From assembly GCA_023664305.1 (NCBI GenBank), contig JAMPFT010000027.1, positions 1 through 40,281 of the forward strand: a DNA stretch of 40,281 nt, in the 5' to 3' direction. This document shows positions 29,951-37,577 of this stretch, one piece after another. The number at the start of each line of letters is the position of its first letter. Position 1 is the first letter of the stretch. A program made the position numbers and the translations under genes. Below the pieces are notes generated by a model that saw only the letters and a program-made list of their open reading frames with translations, was not told where the DNA came from and did not search any database. The DNA comes from a bacterium. Its GTDB lineage: Bacteria > Bacillota > Clostridia > Lachnospirales > Lachnospiraceae.

Positions 29951-29997
29951 TCATGACCATGGAATTTTCGCGAAGCGTAAATTCTATGGTTCGTGAC
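29951..29997. repeat. dispersed hairpin repeat, family B, copy 2
   Basis: A long imperfect inverted repeat is centred on GAA at 29971-29973. The left arm is CCATGGAATTTTCGC, the right arm GCGTAAATTCTATGG, and outer bases TCATGA/TCGTGA extend it. It shares TCATGAC and GAATTTTCGCG with the copy at 659-706. It lies between the hairpin at 29908 and the oxidoreductase gene. Confidence 0.6.
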
Positions 29998-30091
29998 AGC
30001 AGGGGCTTCAGGAGGCGTAAACGCGATTGCCTGCGGAACGGGAAATTTGCGGCAGGGAAGAATACCTGCAGTTTTTTCGGGGAGGAGTATC

Positions 30092-31282
30092 ATGAGAGAG
30101 ATCAGAGTCGGAGTGGTCGGGATCGGAAATATGGGGAGCGCCCACGCATGGACAGTATTTCAAAATAAAATCAAAGGGATGAAGCTGGAGGCTGTCTGCG
30201 ATATCGACGGCAGCCGTCTGGAGTGGGCACATCATAAATTCGGGGAGCAGGTAAGGTGCTTTTCGGATTATCGGGAAATGATTTGCGCCGGTGTTTTGGA
30301 CGCCGTAATCATAGCGACGCCGCATCCGGCGCATCCGAGGATGGCACAGGAGGCTTTCGAGCGGGGGCTTCATGTGTTGACGGAAAAGCCTGCGGGAGTG
30401 GCGGTCTCAGAGGTGAGGAGCCTGAATCAGGTGGCGGAGGAGAGCGGCAGGGTATTCGCAATCATGTATAACCAGCGGACGAATCCGCTTTACAGGGCGC
30501 TGAAGGAATATTTGGACGCGGGAAAGCTGGGCGGCGTGAAGCGTTTTGTCTGGATCATTAATAACTGGTATCGGACGCAGGCCTATTATGACTCGGGAGA
30601 CTGGAGAGCCACCTGGAACGGGGAAGGGGGCGGGGTTCTTTTGAATCAATGTCCCCACAACCTGGATCTCTGGCAATGGATGATGGGGATGCCGGTCCGG
30701 CTCAGGGCGTTTTGCAGGACGGCTCAGTACCATCGGATTCAGGTTGAGGACGATGTGACGATCTATGCGGAATATGAAAACGGCGCAAACGCCTGCTTCA
30801 TCACTTCCACCGGGGAATATCCGGGGACGAACCGCCTGGAAATCAGCGGTACGCTCGGAAAAGCGGTGATCGAGGACGGAAAGCTGAAAACATATCTGCT
30901 GGAGCAGGATGAGCGGGATATCTGCATGCACAGCAGCCAGGCAATGCCGCAGGAAAAGGTAAACTATGACGAAATTGTTCAGGACAGACCGGAGCAGGGC
31001 CATCCGGAAATTCTGCAGAATTTTGCAGACGCAATTTTGGAGGGAAAGAAGCTGATCGCTCCCGGAGAAGAAGGGATCAGGAGCCTGATCCTCAGCAATG
31101 CGGCCTATTTGTCGCAATGGACAGACGACTGGGTGACGTTCCCGATGGAAGAAGAGAGGTTCGACCGTCTGCTGAAAGAAAGGCAGGAGCAGGAGAGAAT
31201 CTGCCGGAAGACGCCGGAAAAACCTCAGATTTCTCAGCCGGACGGGATTTATGAGAAGCGTTGGTCCGTAAAATGGACGTAA
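30092..31282 (+). CDS. Gfo/Idh/MocA family oxidoreductase
   Basis: The 396-residue NAD(P)-dependent dehydrogenase acts on sugars or sugar derivatives; the substrate is not known. The Rossmann motif V-G-I-G-N-M-G-S-A-H is at 9-18. E-K-P-A is near residue 98 (the conserved lysine). The second domain has G-G-G-V-L-L-N-Q-C-P-H-N-L-D-L, with the likely catalytic His near 190. A long charged tail follows residue 370. The start at ATG 30092 follows GGGGAGGAG. It is convergent with the PHP gene, only five bases apart. No sugar transport genes are adjacent. Confidence 0.9.
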   Translation: MREIRVGVVGIGNMGSAHAWTVFQNKIKGMKLEAVCDIDGSRLEWAHHKFGEQVRCFSDYREMICAGVLDAVIIATPHPAHPRMAQEAFERGLHVLTEKPAGVAVSEVRSLNQVAEESGRVFAIMYNQRTNPLYRALKEYLDAGKLGGVKRFVWIINNWYRTQAYYDSGDWRATWNGEGGGVLLNQCPHNLDLWQWMMGMPVRLRAFCRTAQYHRIQVEDDVTIYAEYENGANACFITSTGEYPGTNRLEISGTLGKAVIEDGKLKTYLLEQDERDICMHSSQAMPQEKVNYDEIVQDRPEQGHPEILQNFADAILEGKKLIAPGEEGIRSLILSNAAYLSQWTDDWVTFPMEEERFDRLLKERQEQERICRKTPEKPQISQPDGIYEKRWSVKWT

Positions 31283-31287
31283 TCAAA

Positions 31288-32343
31288 TCATCTCCCGGAT
31301 TTCGCCTGCTTCAGCTCATCCAACAGCGTGGAGGGAACAAAAAGGTTTCCGTAGCCCGTGCCCAGATCCAGGCCGGGCTTATTGCCGCCGTGGAAGTCGC
31401 TGCCGCCGGTGATGAGAAGACCGTATTTTTTTGCCAGAGCGCGGATCTGGCGTTCTTCGCAGGCCTTGTAGGTGGAATAGACCGCCTCGATTCCCATCAG
31501 TCCGTTTTCCGTAAGCTCCGCAGTCAGGGCGTCCAGCCGGGCGTCGCTCATATGATAGAGGATGGGATGGGCGAGGACGGGAATCCCTCCAACCGCGAGG
31601 ATCAGTTTTACGGCCTGAACCGGCGTCACCTTTTCCCGGGGAACATAGCAGGGACAGTGATCCCCCACATACCGGTCAAAGGCCTCCTTCATACCGGAGA
31701 CATAGCCGTGGGTCAGGAGGTATTTTGCGTAATGGGCTCTGGTGATCACGGAGTCCGGAAATTCCTGTAAAAGCGCCTCATAGGTAATCTCAACGCCCGC
31801 TTCCTGTAAAAGGCGGCACATCTTCTGATTGCGCCGGTCGCGCGAATCCACAAACTCCCGCAGCCTGTCGCGGAAAGCTTCCTGACGGTAGTCGATGTAA
31901 TATCCCAGTACATGTACGTCCTGTCCCTGATATTCCGTGGAAAATTCGATGCCGGGGATGACCTCGGGAACCTTTGTAAAGCGTTGCGTAGAATCTGTTT
32001 TCTGTCCGGGATCCGCGGAGGAGAAGGTTTTTCGGGCAACGCTATCTTCCGGGTGGGAGTGGTTCTTCGGAGCGTCTCCGTATTCCGCAGGGAAGAAATT
32101 TCCCTGAGCGGAGTCGTATTTCGGATTAGCGGCTTCTTTCTGTGCCGCAGAGCTTCGGGTGCGGGATTCCCGCAGCCCTTCCGCATAGGAAACAGCCTCC
32201 TCCAGGCCGTCCACCGTATCGTGGTCGGTGAGGGCGAAGGCGGCAAGTCCTTTTTCCATCGCGTAGTCCACCAGCTCGGAGGGAGTGTATGTCCCATCGG
32301 AGCGGGTGGAGTGTACATGTAAATCAATCGGTAATAGGTTCAT
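31288..32343 (-). CDS. PHP-domain phosphoesterase with an insertion
   Basis: The 351-residue metal-dependent phosphoesterase is similar to RNase AM / YciV-like (nucleoside 3',5'-bisphosphate or RNA 5'-end) enzymes. PHP motifs are D-L-H-V-H-S-x-x-S-D-G at 7-17, D-H-D at 40-42, I-P-G-I-E-F-S at 129-135, and V-L-A-H-P near 240. G-S-D-F-H-G near 322 is also present. Residues about 58-124 are an extra polar, weakly repetitive segment absent from typical homologues (about 280 residues). ATG 32343 follows AGGGGGA, and the frame upstream is not used. It overlaps the YcxB-like gene by four bases (ATGA). Confidence 0.87.
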   Translation of the reverse strand: MNLLPIDLHVHSTRSDGTYTPSELVDYAMEKGLAAFALTDHDTVDGLEEAVSYAEGLRESRTRSSAAQKEAANPKYDSAQGNFFPAEYGDAPKNHSHPEDSVARKTFSSADPGQKTDSTQRFTKVPEVIPGIEFSTEYQGQDVHVLGYYIDYRQEAFRDRLREFVDSRDRRNQKMCRLLQEAGVEITYEALLQEFPDSVITRAHYAKYLLTHGYVSGMKEAFDRYVGDHCPCYVPREKVTPVQAVKLILAVGGIPVLAHPILYHMSDARLDALTAELTENGLMGIEAVYSTYKACEERQIRALAKKYGLLITGGSDFHGGNKPGLDLGTGYGNLFVPSTLLDELKQAKSGR

Positions 32344-32843
32344 ATCTGTCCCCCTGTCCGCTTCATAAGAGAGTGTACAAACTCCCTGCATTCTTCCCAG
32401 GTTCCCCTGACAAAGCAGTCGCAATAAAGCCGAAAGCAGCTTTTGTCTTTTAAGTGAAGGAGAAGACAGCCGTCTTTTTCTTCGATGCGCTCCAACTCGG
32501 AATAAGAGGTGTTGATCGAAATGTTTCCTTCCTGGAGCGTAATGCCTTCGTCGGTCAGGGTATATTTTCGAGTCCAGGATTCGGCATGATACTGATTCTT
32601 GAGAAGCCTGTACTGCCTTTCGAGAATCAGTATCCAGCGGAGCAGACCGCGGTACAGGGCATAAAGGAAGAACCAGAGCAGCAGCCGCATTCGTGTGAAG
32701 ATGACGACGACAAGAATCAGCGCCGCAAACGCACACCAGAAGATGCTAAAGGCAAGCTGCGGCGAGTGGAGCAGCCGCTCCTTTCCCCAGGAGATATACT
32801 TCTTTTTATCCACCGTGTATTCACATTCGAAAAGCGTTTCCAT
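32340..32843 (-). CDS. YcxB-like membrane protein
   Basis: The 167-residue protein has two transmembrane helices (about residues 30-50 and 52-72). A C-terminal YcxB-like domain follows: Y-T-L-T-D-E-G-I, S-Y-S-E-L-E-R-I-E-E and F-R-L-Y-C-D. The role is unknown. The start is ATG 32843, with AAAGGA six bases upstream; an upstream in-frame ATG at 32864 is not needed. Its stop overlaps the start of the PHP gene, so the two are co-translated. Confidence 0.78.
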   Translation of the reverse strand: METLFECEYTVDKKKYISWGKERLLHSPQLAFSIFWCAFAALILVVVIFTRMRLLLWFFLYALYRGLLRWILILERQYRLLKNQYHAESWTRKYTLTDEGITLQEGNISINTSYSELERIEEKDGCLLLHLKDKSCFRLYCDCFVRGTWEECREFVHSLMKRTGGQI

Positions 32844-32926
32844 ATCGATTCCTTTCAGCCGCATCGCAAATTCGTTGCGGGAAACGTCTTTATCAGCGTT
32901 TCTCTATAAACCGCAGCAAAGTGGCA

Positions 32927-34564
32927 TCAATCTTCGTCCCCTTCTCTCTGCGCAGTAAAGACGGTTCTCTTTCTCGCCATTTCGTCGCTCGCCAGATATT
33001 CGTCGTAGGTGGTGATCTTGTCGATGATCTGGCCGCCGGGCAGGATTTCGATGATCCGGTTGGCGGTGGTCTGTACAAACTGGTGGTCATGGCAGGAGAA
33101 GAGCGCCACGCCGGGGAACTTGATCAGGCCGTTGTTCAGGGCGGTGATGGATTCCATATCGAGATGGTTGGTGGGCTCGTCCAGCACCAGGCAGTTTGCG
33201 CCGCTGATCATCATTTTCGAGAGGAGGCAGCGCACCTTCTCGCCGCCGGAGAGCACCTTTACTTTCTTTACGCCGTCTTCGCCGGCAAAGAGCATACGCC
33301 CCAGAAAGCCTCTCACATAAGTGACATCCTTTACGGGAGAGTAGCCGGTGAGCCAGTCGGTGATGGTCAGGTCGTTGTCAAACTCCGCGGTGCTGTCCTT
33401 GGGGAAATAGGCCTGAGAGGTGGTGACGCCCCATTTGTAGCTTCCCTCGTCCGGCTCCAGCTCTCCCATGAGAATCTGAAAGAGCGTGGTTTTCGCCAGC
33501 TCCTGGCTTCCCACGAAGGCGATCTTATCCTCGTGTCCCATGACAAAGGAAACGTCGTCCAGCACCTTTTCGCCGTTTACGGTTTTAGATAGGTGCTCTA
33601 CCGTCAGCACCTCGTTTCCGATCTCCCGGTCGGGACGGAAATCGATATAGGGGTATTTGCGGCTGGAGGGCTTGATTTCGTCCAGCTCGATTTTTTCCAG
33701 GGCGCGCTTCCTTGAGGTGGCCTGCTTGGATTTGGAAGCGTTGGCGGAGAAACGGGAGATAAATTCCTGTAGCTCCTTGATCTTTTCTTCCTTTTTCTTG
33801 TTGGCCTCCTTCATCTGCCTGATCAGCAGCTGGCTTGACTCGTACCAGAAGTCGTAGTTGCCGGCGTAGAGCTGGATCTTGCCGTAGTCGATGTCCGCCG
33901 TATAGGTGCAGACCTTGTTTAAAAAATAGCGGTCGTGGGAGACCACGATGACGGTGTTCTCAAAGTCGATCAGAAAGTCCTCCAGCCAGGCGATGGCGTC
34001 CAGATCCAGATGGTTGGTGGGCTCGTCCAAAAGCAGGATGTCCGGGTTGCCGAACAGCGCCTTTGCCAGCAGCACCTTTACCTTCAGGCTGCCGTCCAGA
34101 TCTCCCATGACGGAATAATGGTATTCCGTGCCGATGCCGAGACCGTTTAACAGCATGGCGGCGTTGGATTCCGCCTCCCAGCCGTCCAGCTCCGCAAACT
34201 CCGCCTCCAGCTCGCTTGCGCGGATTCCGTCCTCGTCGGAGAAGTCCTCCTTGGCGTAGATGGCGTCCTTCTCCTTCATGATCTGATAGAGCCGCTCGTT
34301 GCCGAGGATGACCGTATCCATGACCACCCAGTCGTCGTACTTAAAGTGATCCTGTTCCAGCACGGAGAGACGCTGCCCGGGGGTGACGGCGATGTCTCCC
34401 TTTGTCGTCTCCAGCTGCCCGGAGAGAATCTTTAAAAACGTGGATTTCCCCGCGCCGTTTGCGCCGATGAGCCCGTAGCAGTTGCCCTCGGTGAATTTGA
34501 TATTGACGTCTTCAAATAAGGCTTTTTTTCCTACTCTGTAGGTTACGTTGTTTGCACTGATCAT
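32927..34564 (-). CDS. ABC-F family ATPase, YbiT-like
   Basis: This is a cytosolic ABC-F protein of 545 residues with two ATPase domains and no membrane part; the family acts on the ribosome. Domain 1 has Walker A G-A-N-G-A-G-K-S at 34-41 and L-L-L-D-E-P-T-N-H-L-D. Its signature reads L-D-G-S-L instead of L-S-G-G-Q. Domain 2 has a degenerate P-loop, G-S-Q-E-L-A-K-T-T (about 347-355), with the usual Gly before Lys changed to Ala. Its signature L-S-G-G-E is normal. As I recall, YbiT-type proteins of Firmicutes share these changes, so they may be ancestral. The inter-domain linker is Lys/Glu-rich. The start at ATG 34564 follows AGAGGG. Confidence 0.92.
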   Translation of the reverse strand: MISANNVTYRVGKKALFEDVNIKFTEGNCYGLIGANGAGKSTFLKILSGQLETTKGDIAVTPGQRLSVLEQDHFKYDDWVVMDTVILGNERLYQIMKEKDAIYAKEDFSDEDGIRASELEAEFAELDGWEAESNAAMLLNGLGIGTEYHYSVMGDLDGSLKVKVLLAKALFGNPDILLLDEPTNHLDLDAIAWLEDFLIDFENTVIVVSHDRYFLNKVCTYTADIDYGKIQLYAGNYDFWYESSQLLIRQMKEANKKKEEKIKELQEFISRFSANASKSKQATSRKRALEKIELDEIKPSSRKYPYIDFRPDREIGNEVLTVEHLSKTVNGEKVLDDVSFVMGHEDKIAFVGSQELAKTTLFQILMGELEPDEGSYKWGVTTSQAYFPKDSTAEFDNDLTITDWLTGYSPVKDVTYVRGFLGRMLFAGEDGVKKVKVLSGGEKVRCLLSKMMISGANCLVLDEPTNHLDMESITALNNGLIKFPGVALFSCHDHQFVQTTANRIIEILPGGQIIDKITTYDEYLASDEMARKRTVFTAQREGDED

Positions 34565-34730
34565 TCGGAACCCTCTTTTCAGTTTATTTAACAGGAAATG
34601 ATAAAATGTGGATAATAGAATCCGCTTTTTAGTTCTATTATGCATGGCCGGGAAACTTTTGTGTTTTCAGGCCGCTCCTTTCATTATACACAAGATATCT
34701 CAATTTTCAAGGGAAAACTGGGGGTTTTCA

Positions 34731-34759
34731 TTGCGGGAAGCGGGGAAATCTGTTAGAAT
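34731..34759 (+). promoter_or_regulatory. promoter for the MFS transporter gene
   Basis: TTGCGG (34731-34736), a 17-base spacer and TAGAAT (34754-34759) imply a transcript start near 34766 and a leader of about 105 bases. Confidence 0.55.
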
Positions 34760-34765
34760 GATTAA

Positions 34766-34871
34766 GGGAGTAACTCCTTTTTGGAAATTTTGGAGCAATG
34801 GATGGGAATGCTTTTCCGAAAAAGGAGCAGATGAAACGACGCCTGCCGAAGCAGGCAAGAGAGGGGAGATT
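34766..34871 (+). promoter_or_regulatory. structured 5' leader of the MFS transporter mRNA, possible riboswitch
   Basis: The leader can form a long stem pairing CTCCTTTTT (34774-34782) with AAAAAGGAG (34819-34827), extended inward by GGAAA/TTTTCC. A second stem is GCCTGC, loop CGAA, GCAGGC (34841-34856), directly before the ribosome-binding site. An early GGAG (34767-34770) could compete for CTCC (34774-34777). The start GGGAGTAA faintly recalls the manganese yybP-ykoY motif, but its other conserved parts are absent. Class unknown. Confidence 0.45.
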
Positions 34872-36239
34872 ATGCAGTCAAATTTAAAATGTGTGGGGAA
34901 GCTTAGTGCCGTGCTGAAATTTATCATGAAGCACGGAAGAACCTTCTTTATCGGGCTGGCTTTCTTAAGCATCAGCGCCTTTTGGCAGATGTACGACAAT
35001 GTGGTTCCGCTGATGCTCCAGAGAACCTTTAACCTGGGAGAAACGATAACGGGAGCTCTGATGGCCATGGATAATGTGCTGGCGCTGGTGCTTCTGCCGG
35101 TGTTCGGCTCGCTGTCGGACAAGGTGGATACCAGGCTGGGAAAGAGGATGCCCTTTATCCTGACGGGTACGGTTCTGGCGGTGTGTTTTATGATGCTTCT
35201 GCCGTATGCGGATAAGACGGAGAACCTTGTCCTGTTTGTGGCGGCTTTGTTCTTTACCCTGCTGTCCATGGGGCTGTACCGCTCTCCGGCGGTGGCGCTG
35301 ATGCCGGATCTGACGCCGAATTACCGGCGCAGCCGGGCTAATGCCGTGATCAATCTCATGGGCGCGGTGGGCGGCGTTTACGCCCTGATCATGATACGGT
35401 TTCTGGTGGGAAGAGGCTATCGGCCGGACTACAGCCCGCTGTTTGTCAGCGTTGCGGCCCTGATGGTCGTAGCGGTAGGAATATTGTTGATTACAATCCG
35501 GGAGAACCGGCTGCGGCAGGAGGCCGAGCGCGAGGAGAAGCTTGTAGAGGAGGCCGGAAAGCAGCAGGAGGCTGCTGAGACCCTGCAGGCCGCCGCCGCG
35601 GACGGATTCCGGGAAAAGCAGGCGCTTCCCTCCGCCGTAAAACGCAGTATGATTTTCCTGCTGTTATCCATTTTCTTCTGGTTTACGGCCTATAACGCAG
35701 TGACCACCGCCTTTTCCCGCTATACTCAGAAGGTCTGGGGAATGGAGGGCGGAAGCTACGCGGACTGCCTGATGGTGGCGACGGTGGCCGCGATTCTCAG
35801 CTATATTCCGATCGGAAATATTTCCTCCCGGATCGGAAGGAAGAAGACGATCCTGGGCGGGATTCTGATTATGGCTGCCTGTTATCTGGCGGCGGTTTTC
35901 GTGGGAGCCTATCATCCGCTGATCAATATTGCCTTTGCCATGATCGGTGTGGGCTGGGCGGCGATCAACGTGAACTCCTATCCCATGATCGTAGCCATGA
36001 GCCAGGGGGGAGATATCGGAAAATACACGGGAACCTACTATACCTTTTCCATGGCGGCGCAGATTTTTACCCCGATCTTTTCGGGCTTCCTGCTGGAAAA
36101 CGTGTCCTACCGGACGCTGTTTCCCTACGCGCTGATCTTTGCGCTGGCTTCCTTCTGCACCATGTCCCAGGTGCGCCACGGCGATGTAAAGCCTCCGAAA
36201 AAGAAGAGTCTGTTGGAGAATTTCGACGTGGACGACTGA
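34872..36239 (+). CDS. MFS transporter, probable sugar transporter
   Basis: The 455-residue membrane protein has twelve predicted helices. The loop between helices 2 and 3 carries G-S-L-S-D-K-V-D-T-R-L-G-K-R-M-P, typical of major facilitator proteins of the sucrose/SLC45-like or glycoside group. A charged central loop of about 45 residues is rich in Glu, Gln and Ala (about 215-260). The second half has I-S-S-R-I-G-R-K-K. The substrate is not known. ATG 34872 follows GAGGGGA, and the frame open from 34608 contains the promoter and leader and is not translated. The GDPD gene starts 21 bases after its stop. Confidence 0.85.
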   Translation: MQSNLKCVGKLSAVLKFIMKHGRTFFIGLAFLSISAFWQMYDNVVPLMLQRTFNLGETITGALMAMDNVLALVLLPVFGSLSDKVDTRLGKRMPFILTGTVLAVCFMMLLPYADKTENLVLFVAALFFTLLSMGLYRSPAVALMPDLTPNYRRSRANAVINLMGAVGGVYALIMIRFLVGRGYRPDYSPLFVSVAALMVVAVGILLITIRENRLRQEAEREEKLVEEAGKQQEAAETLQAAAADGFREKQALPSAVKRSMIFLLLSIFFWFTAYNAVTTAFSRYTQKVWGMEGGSYADCLMVATVAAILSYIPIGNISSRIGRKKTILGGILIMAACYLAAVFVGAYHPLINIAFAMIGVGWAAINVNSYPMIVAMSQGGDIGKYTGTYYTFSMAAQIFTPIFSGFLLENVSYRTLFPYALIFALASFCTMSQVRHGDVKPPKKKSLLENFDVDD

Positions 36240-36260
36240 CGTAAGAAGGAGCAGGATTTT

Positions 36261-37283
36261 ATGAAGATACTGATTGTTTTATTGGTCGGCGCAGCCGTGC
36301 TGGTGGCGCTGTACCTGCTGATGATTATGCCGAGGACGCTGGGAAAGCCGGACACGGCGCCCTTTCGGGAATGGCTGTACGCTCACAGAGGATTGCATTG
36401 TAACGAGCCGCCGCGTAATCCGGAGGAAACGGCAGGAGGCGGCCGGAACCCGGCGGGATCAAGCCAGGAAACGGACGGAGGCGTCCGACAGCCGACGGAA
36501 ATAGTCGGAGAAACGGCAGGAGGCGCGCAACGTTCGGGAGAAACCGCTGCAGGCGGCGGAAAAAACGTATCCGGAGCGGAAGAGATCGCACCGGAAAATT
36601 CTCTGCGTGCCTTTCAGAGGGCGGTGGACGCCGGATTCGGTATCGAGCTGGATGTACAGATGTCGAAGGATCACATTCCCGTCGTGTTCCACGACTTTAC
36701 TTTAAAGAGAATCTGCGGCGCGGAGGGGAAGGTGTGCGATTATACTTATGAGGAGCTGCAGCGTTTTCCGCTCTGCGGCTCCGACCAGAGGATACCGAGA
36801 CTTAAGGATGTGCTGGACTGTGTTGCCGGAAAGACGCCTTTGATCGTGGAGTTAAAGGTAGAATCGACAGACCTTTCCGTCTGCCCGGCGGCGGACGGAC
36901 TGCTTGCGGAGTACAAAGGAATGTATTGCATCGAATCCTTTAACCCGCTTTGTCTGCTCTGGTATCGCAGACATCGAAAGGATGTGGTCAGGGGACAGCT
37001 GGCGGAGTTTTTTTTGAAGACTGCAGATCTGTCCGCACCCCTGGGATTTCTGCTGCAGAATCTTTTGTTTAACTGGCTGACGAAGCCGGATTTTGTGGCA
37101 TATAATTACAATCACCGGGACGGGCTCTCCCGAAGGATCTGCAGGAAGCTGTATCATAATACGGCGGTTGCCTGGACAATTAAGAGCCGGGAGCAGCTAA
37201 AGACGGCAAGAAAAAGCTTTGACATCTTTATTTTTGACAGCTTTCTGCCTGACGCGGCGGAATGCAGGCAGAATCCGCAGTGA
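36261..37283 (+). CDS. glycerophosphodiester phosphodiesterase, membrane-anchored, with a repeat insertion
   Basis: It hydrolyses glycerophosphodiesters to glycerol 3-phosphate and an alcohol. The 340-residue product has one N-terminal membrane helix (residues 2-22). Catalytic motifs are A-H-R-G-L-H at 41-46, P-E-N-S at 111-114, E-L-D-V at 129-132 and the general acid His144 in V-F-H-D. Between the first two motifs, residues about 48-107 are extra, made of 14-residue Gly/Glu/Thr-rich repeats; homologues have only about ten residues there. The C-terminal half of the TIM barrel seems complete. ATG 36261 follows AAGGAG. It is probably co-transcribed with the MFS gene. Confidence 0.88.
   Translation: MKILIVLLVGAAVLVALYLLMIMPRTLGKPDTAPFREWLYAHRGLHCNEPPRNPEETAGGGRNPAGSSQETDGGVRQPTEIVGETAGGAQRSGETAAGGGKNVSGAEEIAPENSLRAFQRAVDAGFGIELDVQMSKDHIPVVFHDFTLKRICGAEGKVCDYTYEELQRFPLCGSDQRIPRLKDVLDCVAGKTPLIVELKVESTDLSVCPAADGLLAEYKGMYCIESFNPLCLLWYRRHRKDVVRGQLAEFFLKTADLSAPLGFLLQNLLFNWLTKPDFVAYNYNHRDGLSRRICRKLYHNTAVAWTIKSREQLKTARKSFDIFIFDSFLPDAAECRQNPQ
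36414..36560 (+). repeat. 42-bp in-frame repeats inside the GDPD gene
   Basis: Four degenerate units begin at about 36414, 36444, 36486 and 36528. The two central ones are 42 bp, the outer ones have lost 9-12 bases. They code for R-N-P-x-E-T-A-G-G-G-type segments of 10-14 residues. All length changes are multiples of three, so the reading frame survives. Confidence 0.75.
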
Positions 37284-37457
37284 CAGTCCGTGCCGCAGAC
37301 GCGCCGAAAGTCGCAGGCGAAAAATCCGGGGGTTTTCCGCAGAGAAGTAAAGCGGGCTGTCTGCACTGTCATTGTGCGGATATTACGATTTTTTTACGCA
37401 AAAATCTGTCATTATATACAAAAACAGGAAAAGTGACAAAGAATCGTCGGATTATAC

Positions 37458-37486
37458 TTGATATTCCGGCCTTGAATTGTTAAAAT
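37458..37486 (+). promoter_or_regulatory. promoter for ppdK
   Basis: TTGATA (37458-37463), a 17-base spacer and TAAAAT (37481-37486) leave a leader of about 85 bases. The preceding 170 bases after the GDPD gene hold only weak inverted repeats. Confidence 0.65.
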
Positions 37487-37577
37487 GAAAGGTATAAGAC
37501 AGCGGTTTGACGGATCGGTGTAGACGGCAAACCGGTGCAGCCGTTTCAAATTAAAATTGAAAGGAAGAAACACAAGA

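Noticed and set aside
29496-29960. 154-codon minus-strand ORF
   Set aside because: It is antisense to the small acidic protein gene, which has its own promoter, a strong ribosome-binding site and a hairpin. The antisense product is Pro/His/Arg-rich without any motif.
34766-34871. Manganese riboswitch (yybP-ykoY)
   Set aside because: Only a GGGAGTAA start resembles the motif. The other conserved segments I know of are absent, and the gene is an MFS sugar-type transporter.
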